Shown: positions 7,544 to 15,980, counted from the first letter of the stretch. The stretch: DNA of 17,025 nt from Deltaproteobacteria bacterium (GCA_019314185.1 JAFCZU010000024.1:1-17025); one strand, 5' to 3'. Made by a program: numbers and translations. Notes: generated by a model not told the origin, from the sequence alone.

Positions 7544-8675
7544 AATTTACTCCTCCCTTTTCCTCAACCTTATTCAATCTTTTTTCAATTTCCGAAAGTT
7601 TCTTTTTCAGCTCAGGAAGTCTATAAATAATTCTTTGCACTCTGAGCCATAAACGATGAGGCATCTCAGGTGTGCCTGAAACGACCTTGCCATCCGGCAC
7701 AGATGCCGTGACTCCGGCCTGTGGACCAATCGTCACATTATCACCTATTGTAAGATGTCCTGAGACCCCTGCCTGTCCAGCTAATATTGCATGTTTCCCT
7801 ATTGTTACGCTCCCTGATATTCCGACCTGCGCAACAAGCACACTGTTTTCTCCAATTGTTACATTGTGAGCAATATGAATCAGATTGTCTGTTTTAACTC
7901 CCCTGCGAATCCAGGTTTTGCCGAATGTAGCTCTGTCAATTGTATTTCCTGCACCGATTTCCACATCATCATCTATCTGGACTATCCCTGTCTGGGGAAT
8001 TTTGTAGTATTTTTCACCATCAGGAGCAAAACCGAAACCATCGCTTCCAATTACTGTGCCGGCATGAATTATTACCCTGCTGCCTATCCTGCAACGCCCG
8101 AGGATAGTCACATTGGGATAAATTTCAACATCGTTCCCGATTATCACGTTATCCCCAATCACCACATTGGGATGAAGAATTACACGATCACCAAGAACAA
8201 CATTATCCTGAATTACAACAAAAGGAGCAATTGAGATATCTTTGCCGCGAATAAAATTTTTACCAATATATGCTTTTGAACATATACCTTCAGAACTAAT
8301 AGAATAGGTAGGTTTTGAGTGAGGTTGGAAAAAAGTAACAATCTTGGCAAAAGCAACCCGGGTGTTATTCACTATTACAAGATTTTTTGAAGACCCCGGC
8401 AAATCTTGCGGAACAATAACCGCCCCCGCGCCTGTTTCATTAATCTGTTTCAGGCGTTTAGCGTTATCAGCAAAAGTTATATCATTTGCTGTAGCTGAGT
8501 CAAAAGGCGCTGCTCCGCTGATATGCTTATAGTTATCGCCTCTAATTTCACCTTCAACGACTTCAGCTACCCTGGAAAGAGATATGTCCAGGTTAGAATT
8601 GATGATTGATGATTGATGATTGATGATTTGTGGAATCGCTTCGCTCCTTCTTCTTATAAAATTAACAATAAGCAT
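7533..8675 (-). CDS. lpxD: UDP-3-O-acylglucosamine N-acyltransferase LpxD with repeat-derived N-terminal leader
   Basis: LpxD adds the second, N-linked hydroxyacyl chain to UDP-3-O-acyl-glucosamine. The frame encodes 380 aa; E. coli LpxD is 341 aa. Conserved sequence begins at residue 29-30 ([19 protein letters not shown]), where family members normally start. It continues with an N-terminal uridine-binding domain to about 130, hexapeptide beta-helix repeats, catalytic His270 in HIAHNV (E. coli His239), and a C-terminal coiled coil (about 345-375). The first 28 residues come from repeats: a GCTTCGCTCC motif seen elsewhere and four 7-bp GATGATT units. ATG 8675 follows an in-frame TGA directly and has no Shine-Dalgarno. 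A strong AAGGAG lies 7 nt before an ATT codon at residue 14, so a non-standard start is possible. I see no ATG, GTG or TTG in frame between ATG 8675 and the conserved domain. Confidence 0.9.
   Translation of the reverse strand: MLIVNFIRRRSEAIPQIINHQSSIINSNLDISLSRVAEVVEGEIRGDNYKHISGAAPFDSATANDITFADNAKRLKQINETGAGAVIVPQDLPGSSKNLVIVNNTRVAFAKIVTFFQPHSKPTYSISSEGICSKAYIGKNFIRGKDISIAPFVVIQDNVVLGDRVILHPNVVIGDNVIIGNDVEIYPNVTILGRCRIGSRVIIHAGTVIGSDGFGFAPDGEKYYKIPQTGIVQIDDDVEIGAGNTIDRATFGKTWIRRGVKTDNLIHIAHNVTIGENSVLVAQVGISGSVTIGKHAILAGQAGVSGHLTIGDNVTIGPQAGVTASVPDGKVVSGTPEMPHRLWLRVQRIIYRLPELKKKLSEIEKRLNKVEEKGGVNFDL
8601..8628. repeat. Four 7-bp GATGATT units within the lpxD leader
   Basis: Four exact copies of GATGATT (8601-8607, 8608-8614, 8615-8621, 8622-8628), preceded by a partial ATT. 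On the minus strand they read as AATCATC units coding for residues 17-25 of the lpxD leader. Since 7 is not a multiple of 3, gain or loss of one unit would break the frame between the upstream ATG and the LpxD domain. Confidence 0.85.
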
Positions 8676-8876
8676 TCACAACACGTTGAAATTGTTGTGC
8701 TAACTACTAAAAGCCTGATTGCTAATCGCTTATTTCAGGTACATCCAATTCATAAACTCGTTTTATCTCTCCCGAATTTTTACTTTCCAATTTCAAGTTT
8801 CAAGCCGTGAACAACTACATTGACTTTAACATAGGATAGTAGCCGGGATTAGAATTAAGGCCGATATTCAGTTAAA
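8676..8876. other. lpxD-skp intergenic stretch, nothing recognised
   Basis: This 201-nt gap is AT-rich. It shows a short inverted repeat CACAAC...GTTGTG (about 8685-8702) near the lpxD ATG and a doubled TTTCAAG around 8791-8804. No large repeat element, RNA gene, T-run terminator or convincing promoter is evident. It is the only long gap in the operon that is not mostly made of recognisable repeats. Confidence 0.4.
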
Positions 8877-9425
8877 TTATCCTTTTTCCTTGCCGGCTTT
8901 TTCGCCATACTTTTTATTATACTGCTGTATTAACTTGTCTGTCAGGTCTATGGCTTTTGGTATATACAACACGCCGGCTTCCCTCTTCTCAATAATAAGA
9001 AGATAGCCTTCCCTTTTCCCAATCGTGTCAACAAGCTCAAAAATATCCTTTTTAATGCGGGTAACAAGCCTGTTTTCAATCTGCTGAAACTCTGATCTAT
9101 ATTTTTTCTCAAGGATCTTAAAATCATTGATTTTTATTCTGACTTCCCTTTGTTTTTCATCTCGCATCTCTTTACTCATAACCAGAGTTTCACGCTCAAG
9201 CTTCTTTTGAATTTCCTTTATTTCAGCCCCTTTTTCCATTAGTTGGGCCTTCATCTTTTCCCCTTGTTTCTCAATTTTAGCTACTGCTGATTTGCCCGCG
9301 CTTGATATCTCAAGAATTCTCTGAAAATCTACCACACCTATCTTGGCGACATCAGCAGCATATAAAGCTGCAACAGTAACAAAGAAAAAAAAAGTCGTAA
9401 AAAAAACTGTTTTCCCAATTCGCAT
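8877..9425 (-). CDS. skp: Periplasmic OMP chaperone Skp/OmpH
   Basis: A Skp/OmpH family chaperone that holds unfolded outer-membrane proteins in the periplasm for the BAM complex. The frame could extend to 9527, but that extension is translated 8-bp repeat (ending in runs such as TTRLFSCSTTRLF). ATG 9425 follows a strong GAGGGGG about 5 nt upstream and begins a clear Sec signal peptide (MRIGKTVFFTTFFFFVTVAALYA, cleavage about residue 23 before AD). That gives 182 aa, close to the E. coli precursor of 161 aa. After the signal comes IGVVDFQRILEIS, typical of the family, then a long charged coiled coil (about 50-140) that forms the tentacles, and a C-terminal VLYIPKAIDLTDKLIQQYNK. It lies directly downstream of bamA, the usual order. 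Confidence 0.92.
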   Translation of the reverse strand: MRIGKTVFFTTFFFFVTVAALYAADVAKIGVVDFQRILEISSAGKSAVAKIEKQGEKMKAQLMEKGAEIKEIQKKLERETLVMSKEMRDEKQREVRIKINDFKILEKKYRSEFQQIENRLVTRIKKDIFELVDTIGKREGYLLIIEKREAGVLYIPKAIDLTDKLIQQYNKKYGEKAGKEKG

Positions 9426-9454
9426 TTTATCCCCCTCTTTAACTGAAAAAAACA

Positions 9455-9582
9455 GTCGAGTGGTCGAGCAGGAAAATAGTCGAGTTGTTAACCGCTCAAC
9501 CACTTGACCACTCGACCACTCGACCACTCGACTACTCGACTACTCGACTACTCGACTACTCGACCACTCGACTACTCGACCA
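9455..9582. repeat. 8-bp tandem array with inverted head, bamA-skp gap
   Basis: Eleven 8-bp units run from 9495 to 9582: CTCAACCA, CTTGACCA, then mixed CTCGACCA and CTCGACTA. The array ends 2 nt from the bamA stop. The head (9455-9486) carries the same unit in the opposite sense, for example GTCGAGTGGTCGAG at 9455-9468, which is an exact inverted match to CTCGACCACTCGAC at 9519-9532. The whole could fold as a slipping hairpin in the bamA-skp transcript. It has no spacers and is not a CRISPR. Confidence 0.85.
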
Positions 9583-9584
9583 AC

Positions 9585-12230
9585 CTAAAATGCCGTACCC
9601 ATTGTAAATTCCCATCTTCCACCTTTGTTTTCTCCATCCTTGGCATTAATTATATATCCATTTTCAAGCCTGATGGGACCAAGCGGAGAATACCATCTAA
9701 AACCATATCCAGCGCTTTCACGAAGGTTGCCTAAATCAACATTTTCACCCTGTGCATATACATTGCCGGTATCATAAAAAACAACTCCAATAAGCCCTGC
9801 TTTTTTAAATATAGGCATAAGCAGCTCCGCATTAAATTGAACGAACTTGTCGCCCCCGATCTTGTCGCCATTTTCATCTATTGGGCTTATGTCACGCCAG
9901 TCAAAGCCACGCAATGAATTCATGCCTCCGAGATAGAATCTGTCATAATCAAAGAGTTTTTTCCCCGAGATTTTATTTACGTAGCCTGCCTTGCCATGAA
10001 GAAATCCTACTGTATCCATAACAAGAGGAAAATACCATCCTGTTTTCCCCACATATTTTGTAAAACCGATATCACCTCCAAGACCAGCATACTGTATGGA
10101 TATACTGTGTTCCGATCCTTCTGTAGGATTAAAAATCTTGTCTCTGGAGTCATACCTCAAGGCAGCAGTTATGCTGCTCTTGACATTTTCTCCTTCCGAC
10201 TCCTTAACAAGATCGGAAGCATATACTTGATTTATATTTGTTATATTGCCCACATCAAAGGCATAAGATAAATAAGCGCGTGTAAAATTGAAAACAGGAT
10301 AACTGAATCTTACACCAGCGCCTTTACTGTCCTTATCGTATGTATCATAGTCTGTTTGCCAATTGTAAATATCAAAACCCGCTGATAATGGGATATCAAA
10401 CAGCCATGGTTCGGTAAAACTCAATGTGTATTTATTTGTCGTACCACCCATCTGGGCTTTTAACGTGAGTGTCTGGCCGCGTCCAAAAAGATTTTTCTGA
10501 GCAATGGAAGTCACGACAAAGACATTTTCGACATTACTGTACCCGCCTCCGAAACTAAAAATACCTGTTGGTTTTTCAGTAACATCTATTTCCAGTACCA
10601 TTTTTTCTTCAGAGCTTCCTTTTGATGTATTAACCTTAACATCTTCAAAGAAATCAAGCCTATAAAGGTTGCGCACCCCGCGTTTTAATCGCTTTCCACT
10701 GTAAAGCTCCTGCTCATATACCTTAAGTTCGCGGCGAATAACCTTGTCTCTTGTCTTTGTGTTTCCGCGGATAATAATCTTTTCAAAACAAACCTGTTTG
10801 CCCTTGTCGATAACATAAGTAATATTTACTAAAGATTTGTCTTTGTTTTGATCAATACGTGGAGATATATTCGCGTAAGCATAACCTTCATCAGAATAAA
10901 GATCACTAAGAACAAGAACATCATTTCGTACAACCTCACGGTTATAAAATTTTTCTTTGATAATCTTCAGTTCCTTTATCAATTCCTTTTTCGACAGCAC
11001 CAGATCACCTGAAATATTAACATTTCCAACCTCGAATTGTGGTCCTTCAAATATTTTTATTGTAATATTTATCCAATTATTCTGATATTCAATATGCGGA
11101 TCACTGATTCTGGCCTGAATATATCCATTGTTATGATAAAAAGCAGCGAGCCTCGCAACGTCCTGACTTAAGTCTTCTCTGTTTAGTTCACCGGATGATG
11201 TCAGCCAGGAAAAGAAACCTTTTTCAGACAATTTCATCATTCCTTTAAGTTTTTTATCAGTGTAATTAACGTTGCCTTCAAGAATTATACTTTTTATTCG
11301 AAGCTTTTCACCCTCTTCGATAATAAACTCCAGGTCAGCCTGATTGTGTTGAAGTTGACCAATATTGTAAGCAACCTTTACATTATGATAATTCTTGTCT
11401 TTGTAAAGATCTTCTATCCTTTTAATATTACTTCGTATCTTGAATATATTCAGGATTGAACCTGTTCTAATATTCAGGCTTTCCTTGATATCTTCGTCGT
11501 CAAATACCCTGTTTCCTTTTATCCTGACTACCCTTATGGTCGGTTTTTCCTTAACATGAAAAGTAAGTATTTTCCCTTTTGGCTCGTTTTCAGCTTCGAT
11601 CCTGACATCATCAAAATATCCCATTGAAAATACAGACTTTAAGTCATCTGCAAGCTTTTTCGCAAGATAGATATCACCTGGCACAGTAGTAATCTTTCTT
11701 TTAATGGCATCAGCCTCTATCCGTTTATTGCCGGCAACAAAAACTTGGGTCACTTTTTCTCTTTCAAAAAGCTTCATGCTAATATCTGTAGCAACACCTT
11801 TGATCGATCCAGGCAGATTCTCTATGCTTTCACCTGCTGCAAAAAAAATATTGGGCGGTTTTTCTCCAAAAGATTCAAGCATTTTTGTATCCAGGCTGTA
11901 TTTTTTTCCTATCCATGTCAAACTTCCATAGATAACATAGTCAGCTCCGTTTTTTATGCCGAGCGTCCGAATTTCATTTATACTTATAGTCCTGACTTTT
12001 CCCGCTGAATCAGGTGATACAGGGATTAATCCTGGGTCTAATACTATTGCGCCATCCTCTTTAAGGTGCTTTCCGATTACCTCTGATATTTCATCTTTTA
12101 AATATGAAAGATCTTCCTGAGAGTGTATTCCAAACGGCAAAACAACAATTCGAACCGATTCCTGCGAATATACGTTGTTCGGCAGACAGCAAATTATCGC
12201 GATTATGAGCATGACTAAACGTCTGAGCAT
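9585..12230 (-). CDS. bamA: Outer-membrane assembly factor BamA with extra N-terminal domain
   Basis: BamA (Omp85) is the core of the BAM complex that inserts beta-barrel proteins into the outer membrane. ATG 12230 has GAGG about 5 nt upstream and starts a Sec signal peptide (MLRRLVMLIIAIICC..., likely cleaved after NVYS, residue 22). This gives 881 aa. The longer frame from 12326 is translated repeat. Residues 25 to about 157 form an extra domain (RIVVLPFG, LGIKNGADYVIYGSLT) resembling the alpha/beta domains of TolB-N, FlgO or CsgG-like proteins. POTRA domains 1-5 follow, starting at about 160 (VFVAGNKRI), 235 (RVVRIKGNRVF), 310, 400 and 475. The barrel runs from about 553 to 881, with LRGF near 772 (E. 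coli VRGF) and a final Phe in FTMGTAF as the beta-signal. E. coli BamA is 810 aa; the extra length is mainly the N-terminal domain. Confidence 0.95.
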   Translation of the reverse strand: MLRRLVMLIIAIICCLPNNVYSQESVRIVVLPFGIHSQEDLSYLKDEISEVIGKHLKEDGAIVLDPGLIPVSPDSAGKVRTISINEIRTLGIKNGADYVIYGSLTWIGKKYSLDTKMLESFGEKPPNIFFAAGESIENLPGSIKGVATDISMKLFEREKVTQVFVAGNKRIEADAIKRKITTVPGDIYLAKKLADDLKSVFSMGYFDDVRIEAENEPKGKILTFHVKEKPTIRVVRIKGNRVFDDEDIKESLNIRTGSILNIFKIRSNIKRIEDLYKDKNYHNVKVAYNIGQLQHNQADLEFIIEEGEKLRIKSIILEGNVNYTDKKLKGMMKLSEKGFFSWLTSSGELNREDLSQDVARLAAFYHNNGYIQARISDPHIEYQNNWINITIKIFEGPQFEVGNVNISGDLVLSKKELIKELKIIKEKFYNREVVRNDVLVLSDLYSDEGYAYANISPRIDQNKDKSLVNITYVIDKGKQVCFEKIIIRGNTKTRDKVIRRELKVYEQELYSGKRLKRGVRNLYRLDFFEDVKVNTSKGSSEEKMVLEIDVTEKPTGIFSFGGGYSNVENVFVVTSIAQKNLFGRGQTLTLKAQMGGTTNKYTLSFTEPWLFDIPLSAGFDIYNWQTDYDTYDKDSKGAGVRFSYPVFNFTRAYLSYAFDVGNITNINQVYASDLVKESEGENVKSSITAALRYDSRDKIFNPTEGSEHSISIQYAGLGGDIGFTKYVGKTGWYFPLVMDTVGFLHGKAGYVNKISGKKLFDYDRFYLGGMNSLRGFDWRDISPIDENGDKIGGDKFVQFNAELLMPIFKKAGLIGVVFYDTGNVYAQGENVDLGNLRESAGYGFRWYSPLGPIRLENGYIINAKDGENKGGRWEFTMGTAF

Positions 12231-12313
12231 AAAGACCTCGTTAAAATATATTTTTGTACAGGCTCCAAGCCCCAATTCAAGAATTGATGGAACAGCAGAG
12301 TAAAGCGTTTTTT

Positions 12314-12446
12314 GAACATCGAACATCGAACATCGAATGATGAAATCGCTCCTGCCGCGACGGGCGCGAGCACGGCGGGTCGCTCCGCCAGTTTATAAAT
12401 TGGTAAAATACCTTATTCAAAATTCGACGTTGGACGTTCGATGTTC
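12314..12446. repeat. 133-bp element with 25-bp terminal inverted repeats, lolD-bamA gap
   Basis: The left end (12314-12338) is three GAACATC units plus GAAT. The right end (12422-12446) is its inverted copy with about 3 mismatches (ATTCGACGTTGG...GATGTTC). The core has a GC-rich stretch (12351-12384) sharing CCTGCCGCGACGGGC with 5301-5315, and CCTTATTC-AAATTCGA-GTTGGACGTTCGATG sequence like that at 2766-2797. It begins 6 nt after the lolD stop. The remaining gap, 12231-12313, contains the bamA Shine-Dalgarno and nothing else I recognise. Confidence 0.75.
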
Positions 12447-12452
12447 ATAGCC

Positions 12453-13172
12453 TTAGTCCCCGCTTGTTTCCACAAGCTGTCCTTCGCTTATTGTCAATTT
12501 TCGTGACATATAAGATGCAAGTTCCATATTGTGTGTAACTACTACAAGGGTCATAAAAAGCTCTTTATTCAGTTCCAGAAGCAAATTATGAATCTGCTTG
12601 CTGTTTTTATGGTCAAGATTACCGGTAGGTTCATCTGCTAACAAAAGAACCGGTTTTAAAACAAGAGCTCTTGCGAGAGCAACCCGCTGCTGTTCACCAC
12701 CGGAAAGTTTGTTTACCCTGTAATACAATCTGTCTTTAAGTCCAACCCTGACAAGTATTTCCTCAGCAGCTTCTTGCGCGATATTCTTGTTTAGTCCTTT
12801 TATAAGCGCCGGCATCATTGTATTTTCGACCGCGCTGAACTCTGGAAGAAGATGATGAAATTGAAAAACAAAACCGATAGATTCATTTCGAAATTTTGCC
12901 AGCTCTTTATTATCAAAAAGCAAAACATCTTTTCCCTGAAATATAAAAGTCCCGCTGTCAGGCCGATCAAGAGTGCCAAGGATATGGAGAAGAGTGGACT
13001 TGCCGATTCCTGATGCTCCGACAATAGCCATTGTTTCTCCTGCATTCAAGTCAAGATTTATATTTTTCAGAATTTCGATTCTGGCACCGCTATTATCGAA
13101 ACCTTTGCTCAATTTTCTGACAACTATCAAACTGTTTAACGCTGCTTCTTTGTCATATTTCGTATCAACCAT
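12453..13172 (-). CDS. lolD: Lipoprotein-releasing ABC transporter ATPase LolD
   Basis: ATPase of the LolCDE-type complex that extracts lipoproteins from the inner membrane for transfer to LolA. Starting at ATG 13172 it has 239 aa. Motifs are Walker [10 protein letters not shown] (52-60), Q-loop [17 protein letters not shown] near 100, signature LSGGEQQR near 155, Walker [13 protein letters not shown] near 175 and H-loop VVTHN near 213. DEPTGNLD and the short length are typical of the LolD/MacB ATPase group; the adjacent LolC/E gene points to LolD. ATG 13172 has GAGGGAG about 6 nt upstream and overlaps the lolC end by 8 nt, so translation is coupled. An upstream in-frame TTG at 13196 would add 8 residues and is less likely. 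Confidence 0.93.
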   Translation of the reverse strand: MVDTKYDKEAALNSLIVVRKLSKGFDNSGARIEILKNINLDLNAGETMAIVGASGIGKSTLLHILGTLDRPDSGTFIFQGKDVLLFDNKELAKFRNESIGFVFQFHHLLPEFSAVENTMMPALIKGLNKNIAQEAAEEILVRVGLKDRLYYRVNKLSGGEQQRVALARALVLKPVLLLADEPTGNLDHKNSKQIHNLLLELNKELFMTLVVVTHNMELASYMSRKLTISEGQLVETSGD

Positions 13173-14415
13173 AACGCACTCCCTCAACAGGATCAAGTTT
13201 AGATGCCTGAATAGCCGGATAAAGTGTCGCTATAAAACAGATTGTCATGGTGGCGGAAACAATTATAAAAACATCAAACAGTTCAAGTTGCACGGGCAGT
13301 GTTGTAAAATAATATATGTCTCCAGGAAGCTCTATAAACTTATAATGTTTAAGTAATGCGCATCCAACCAGCCCCAGACAGGTCCCGAAAAATGTGCCGA
13401 TTGCGCCGATAACCATACCTTTAAATATAAAGATTTTTCTTATGCTTTTATTTGTGACGCCCATAGCCTTTAATATGGCGATATCCTTGGTCTTTCCCAT
13501 CACCATCATAATTAATGAACTTGCAATATTAAATGCCGCCACAAGAACGATAAGTGTCAAAATAATAAACATAGCCTTTTTTTCAAGCTTTAGCGCAGAA
13601 AAAAGGTTGTAATTCATCTGCATCCAGTCTCTGGCCCAATATGATTGGTTCTTATATTTAATATTCAGAGCTGATATTATCTTTTTCGCAATAATATCAG
13701 CATGAAAAACATCATTTACCCGAATCCCTATCCCTGTCACAGAATCTCCGATGCGCATAAGCGTCTGAGCATCCTTTAAATGTATATAAGCAAGTGATGC
13801 ATCATATTCATACATGCCTGACTCAAACAGCCCTGTCACCTTGAACCGCTTCATTGCAGGCATATGCCCAATCGGAGAAATAATGCCCCGGGGTGATATC
13901 AGATAGATAATATCGCCTTCGATAACACTTAGGTTTGTGGCAAGCTGCTCGCCCAAAATGATTCCCGGGATAAAAGGTTCTGTCTCTCTCCCCTGATTCC
14001 TCATTAATTTTTGTTGCAGCGACACTTTATCAATACCTGCAATTTCCTGGTCTTCTGATTCAGGGTCTATGCCTCTTAAAACAGCTCCAGATACTCCGGA
14101 TGATGAACGAAGCATAATCTGTGCATATACAAAAGGGGCCGCTTTTTCAACTCCATCTATATTTTTCACATCTTTAAGCACCCGATGATAATTAGTGAAT
14201 GCTCCACCATGACGCATTAATACCACATGGGATTCAACCATGAGAATCCGTGACCTGAAATCAGACTCTGCACCGGACATAACGGCGATCACTATGATCA
14301 GAGCCATAACTCCAATTGTAACACCGGCTACAGAAAGAATGGTAACTAATGAAATAAAAGCCTGTTTCTGTCTGGCCCTGAGATAACGGCCACCTATAAA
14401 TAATTCAAAAGACAT
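13165..14415 (-). CDS. lolC: Lipoprotein-releasing permease LolC/LolE family
   Basis: Inner-membrane permease of the lipoprotein-releasing complex. It is 416 aa (E. coli LolC 399, LolE 414). The N-terminus FELFIGGRYLRARQKQAFIS leads into TM1 (ISLVTILSVAGVTIGVMALI, about 22-45). A periplasmic domain of about 220 residues follows, then three C-terminal TM helices: MFIILTLIVLVAAFNIASSL near 275-295, MVIGAIGTFFGTCLGLVGCALL near 330-350 and VFIIVSATMTICFIATLYPA near 375-395. The ending [13 protein letters not shown] is typical. Only one permease gene is present, so the complex may be a homodimer with LolD rather than a LolC-LolE heterodimer; a second copy elsewhere cannot be excluded. It starts 10 nt after lysS and overlaps lolD. 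Confidence 0.93.
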   Translation of the reverse strand: MSFELFIGGRYLRARQKQAFISLVTILSVAGVTIGVMALIIVIAVMSGAESDFRSRILMVESHVVLMRHGGAFTNYHRVLKDVKNIDGVEKAAPFVYAQIMLRSSSGVSGAVLRGIDPESEDQEIAGIDKVSLQQKLMRNQGRETEPFIPGIILGEQLATNLSVIEGDIIYLISPRGIISPIGHMPAMKRFKVTGLFESGMYEYDASLAYIHLKDAQTLMRIGDSVTGIGIRVNDVFHADIIAKKIISALNIKYKNQSYWARDWMQMNYNLFSALKLEKKAMFIILTLIVLVAAFNIASSLIMMVMGKTKDIAILKAMGVTNKSIRKIFIFKGMVIGAIGTFFGTCLGLVGCALLKHYKFIELPGDIYYFTTLPVQLELFDVFIIVSATMTICFIATLYPAIQASKLDPVEGVRYG

Positions 14416-14425
14416 ACTTAGATTA

Positions 14426-15919
14426 TTAATCCCTGGGTTTCATATGCGGGAAAAGGATAACTTCACGTATAGAAGCAGAATCGGTAAGAAGCATGGCAAG
14501 CCTGTCTATACCTATTCCTTCACCGGCAGTTGGAGGCATACCATACTCTAATGCTTTAATGTAGTCTTCATCCATGCAATGGGCTTCTTCATCGCCTGCC
14601 TCCCTGTCTGCCACCTGTTGCAAAAAACGCTCTTTCTGATCATCGGGATCGTTTATCTCAGAGAATCCATTGGCAATTTCATACCCGGCAATGAAAAGCT
14701 CAAAACGATCCGTAAGTAAAGGCTCGCTGTCGCTTTTTCTGGAAAGAGGTGAAACCTCTACAGGATATCCGGTAATAAATGTTGGTTGTATTAATTTGGG
14801 CTCCACAAGTACATCAAACAGCTTGGTAATAATCTTGCCAAGACGAATAGTCTTTATGCCGCTTTTTTTTGCAATATTGATTCCCTTTGAAGATGCAAAT
14901 TCCAAAAGCCTGTTTTTATCGTTAATCAAGCTTGAATCAATTCCTGCAAACTTCTCAAGCGCCGCAAAAAGAGTCATCCTGCGCCAACTGCTTCCAAAAT
15001 CAATTTTGTTTCCCTGGTAAGTAATTATGTCGGAACCGGTAACTTTTTTCGCTGCGGTTCTAAACATTTCTTCAGTCAAATCCATCAGGTCAATATAGGT
15101 TGAATATGCCTGATAGAATTCAAGCATGGTAAATTCTGGGTTATGGCGGGTAGAAACACCTTCATTCCTGAAATTCCTGTTAATCTCAAAGACCTTCTCA
15201 AATCCGCCTACAACGAGACGTTTCAAATAAAGTTCAGGAGCGATACGTAAAAAAAGGTCCATCCCAAGAGCATTGTGATAAGTTTTAAACGGGGTGGCTT
15301 CAGCGCCTCCCGGCACAGGCTGCATCATAGGGGTTTCTACTTCGAGAAAATCACGCTCAAGAAAAAATGTTCTTATTTCCTGAATTATCATGCTCCGTTT
15401 CAGGAATATATCTCGCGCATCCTGATTCATTATTAGATCAAGATAGCGCTGGCGATAACGTTTTTCAGGATCTTTGAGCCCGTGAAACTTTTCCGGAAGA
15501 GGTCTGACGGCCTTGGAAATAAGATTTAATTCACTTGCAAGGATAGTCCATTCACCTGTTTTTGTTTTAAACATTCCTCCTTTTATCCGAATAAAATCCC
15601 CAATATCCAGCTGTTTAAAAAGGCTGTAAGCCTTGTCACCAACTCTGTTTTTCTGAATATATGCCTGAATTTGCCCTGTTCGATCTTTAAACCTGACAAA
15701 TGATGCTTTGCCAAATCTGTTTACAGCCATCATACGGCCGGCAACAACAAAAACAGGTTCATTTTCAGTAATAGAATCAGGAGAATTATTTATTACAGCA
15801 TTTATATCCCTGATCGTATTTGAAACAACAAAATTGTTTGGAAACAGATTAATATTATTGCTTATTAATTCCGCAAGCTTCTCTCTTCGACGCCGTACAA
15901 TATCACTTGTTTTGTTCAT
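14426..15919 (-). CDS. lysS: Lysyl-tRNA synthetase, class II
   Basis: Charges tRNA-Lys with lysine using ATP, in the cytosol. It is 497 aa (E. coli LysS 505 aa). The N-terminal OB-fold anticodon domain (about 55-150) includes VAGRMMAVNRFGKASFVRFKD. Class II motif 1 lies around FLERDFLEVETPMM (192-205). Motif 2 is FRNEGVSTRHNPEFTMLEFY at about 253-272, and motif 3 is GEGIGIDRLAML near 466-477. All expected active-site blocks are present. It is the first gene of the minus-strand operon, with lolC 10 nt behind. ATG 15919 is the first start in frame with an intact N-terminus (MNKTSDIVRRRREKL), though only a weak TGGAT lies upstream. A tRNA-Lys(CUU) gene lies divergently about 745 nt away. Confidence 0.97.
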   Translation of the reverse strand: MNKTSDIVRRRREKLAELISNNINLFPNNFVVSNTIRDINAVINNSPDSITENEPVFVVAGRMMAVNRFGKASFVRFKDRTGQIQAYIQKNRVGDKAYSLFKQLDIGDFIRIKGGMFKTKTGEWTILASELNLISKAVRPLPEKFHGLKDPEKRYRQRYLDLIMNQDARDIFLKRSMIIQEIRTFFLERDFLEVETPMMQPVPGGAEATPFKTYHNALGMDLFLRIAPELYLKRLVVGGFEKVFEINRNFRNEGVSTRHNPEFTMLEFYQAYSTYIDLMDLTEEMFRTAAKKVTGSDIITYQGNKIDFGSSWRRMTLFAALEKFAGIDSSLINDKNRLLEFASSKGINIAKKSGIKTIRLGKIITKLFDVLVEPKLIQPTFITGYPVEVSPLSRKSDSEPLLTDRFELFIAGYEIANGFSEINDPDDQKERFLQQVADREAGDEEAHCMDEDYIKALEYGMPPTAGEGIGIDRLAMLLTDSASIREVILFPHMKPRD

Positions 15920-15980
15920 ATCAATAAAATATCCAGGTTAATAGTTAACAATCATACACTATATGAAAATTCCAATTATG

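Noticed and set aside
9426..9527. 34-residue N-terminal extension of Skp
   Set aside because: It translates the 8-bp repeat array. ATG 9425 has a strong Shine-Dalgarno and starts a proper signal peptide.
9495..9582. Possible CRISPR array
   Set aside because: Units are 8 bp, directly abutting, with no spacers and no cas genes nearby.
12231..12326. 32-residue N-terminal extension of BamA
   Set aside because: It begins in a GAACATC repeat. ATG 12230 has GAGG upstream and opens directly into the signal peptide.
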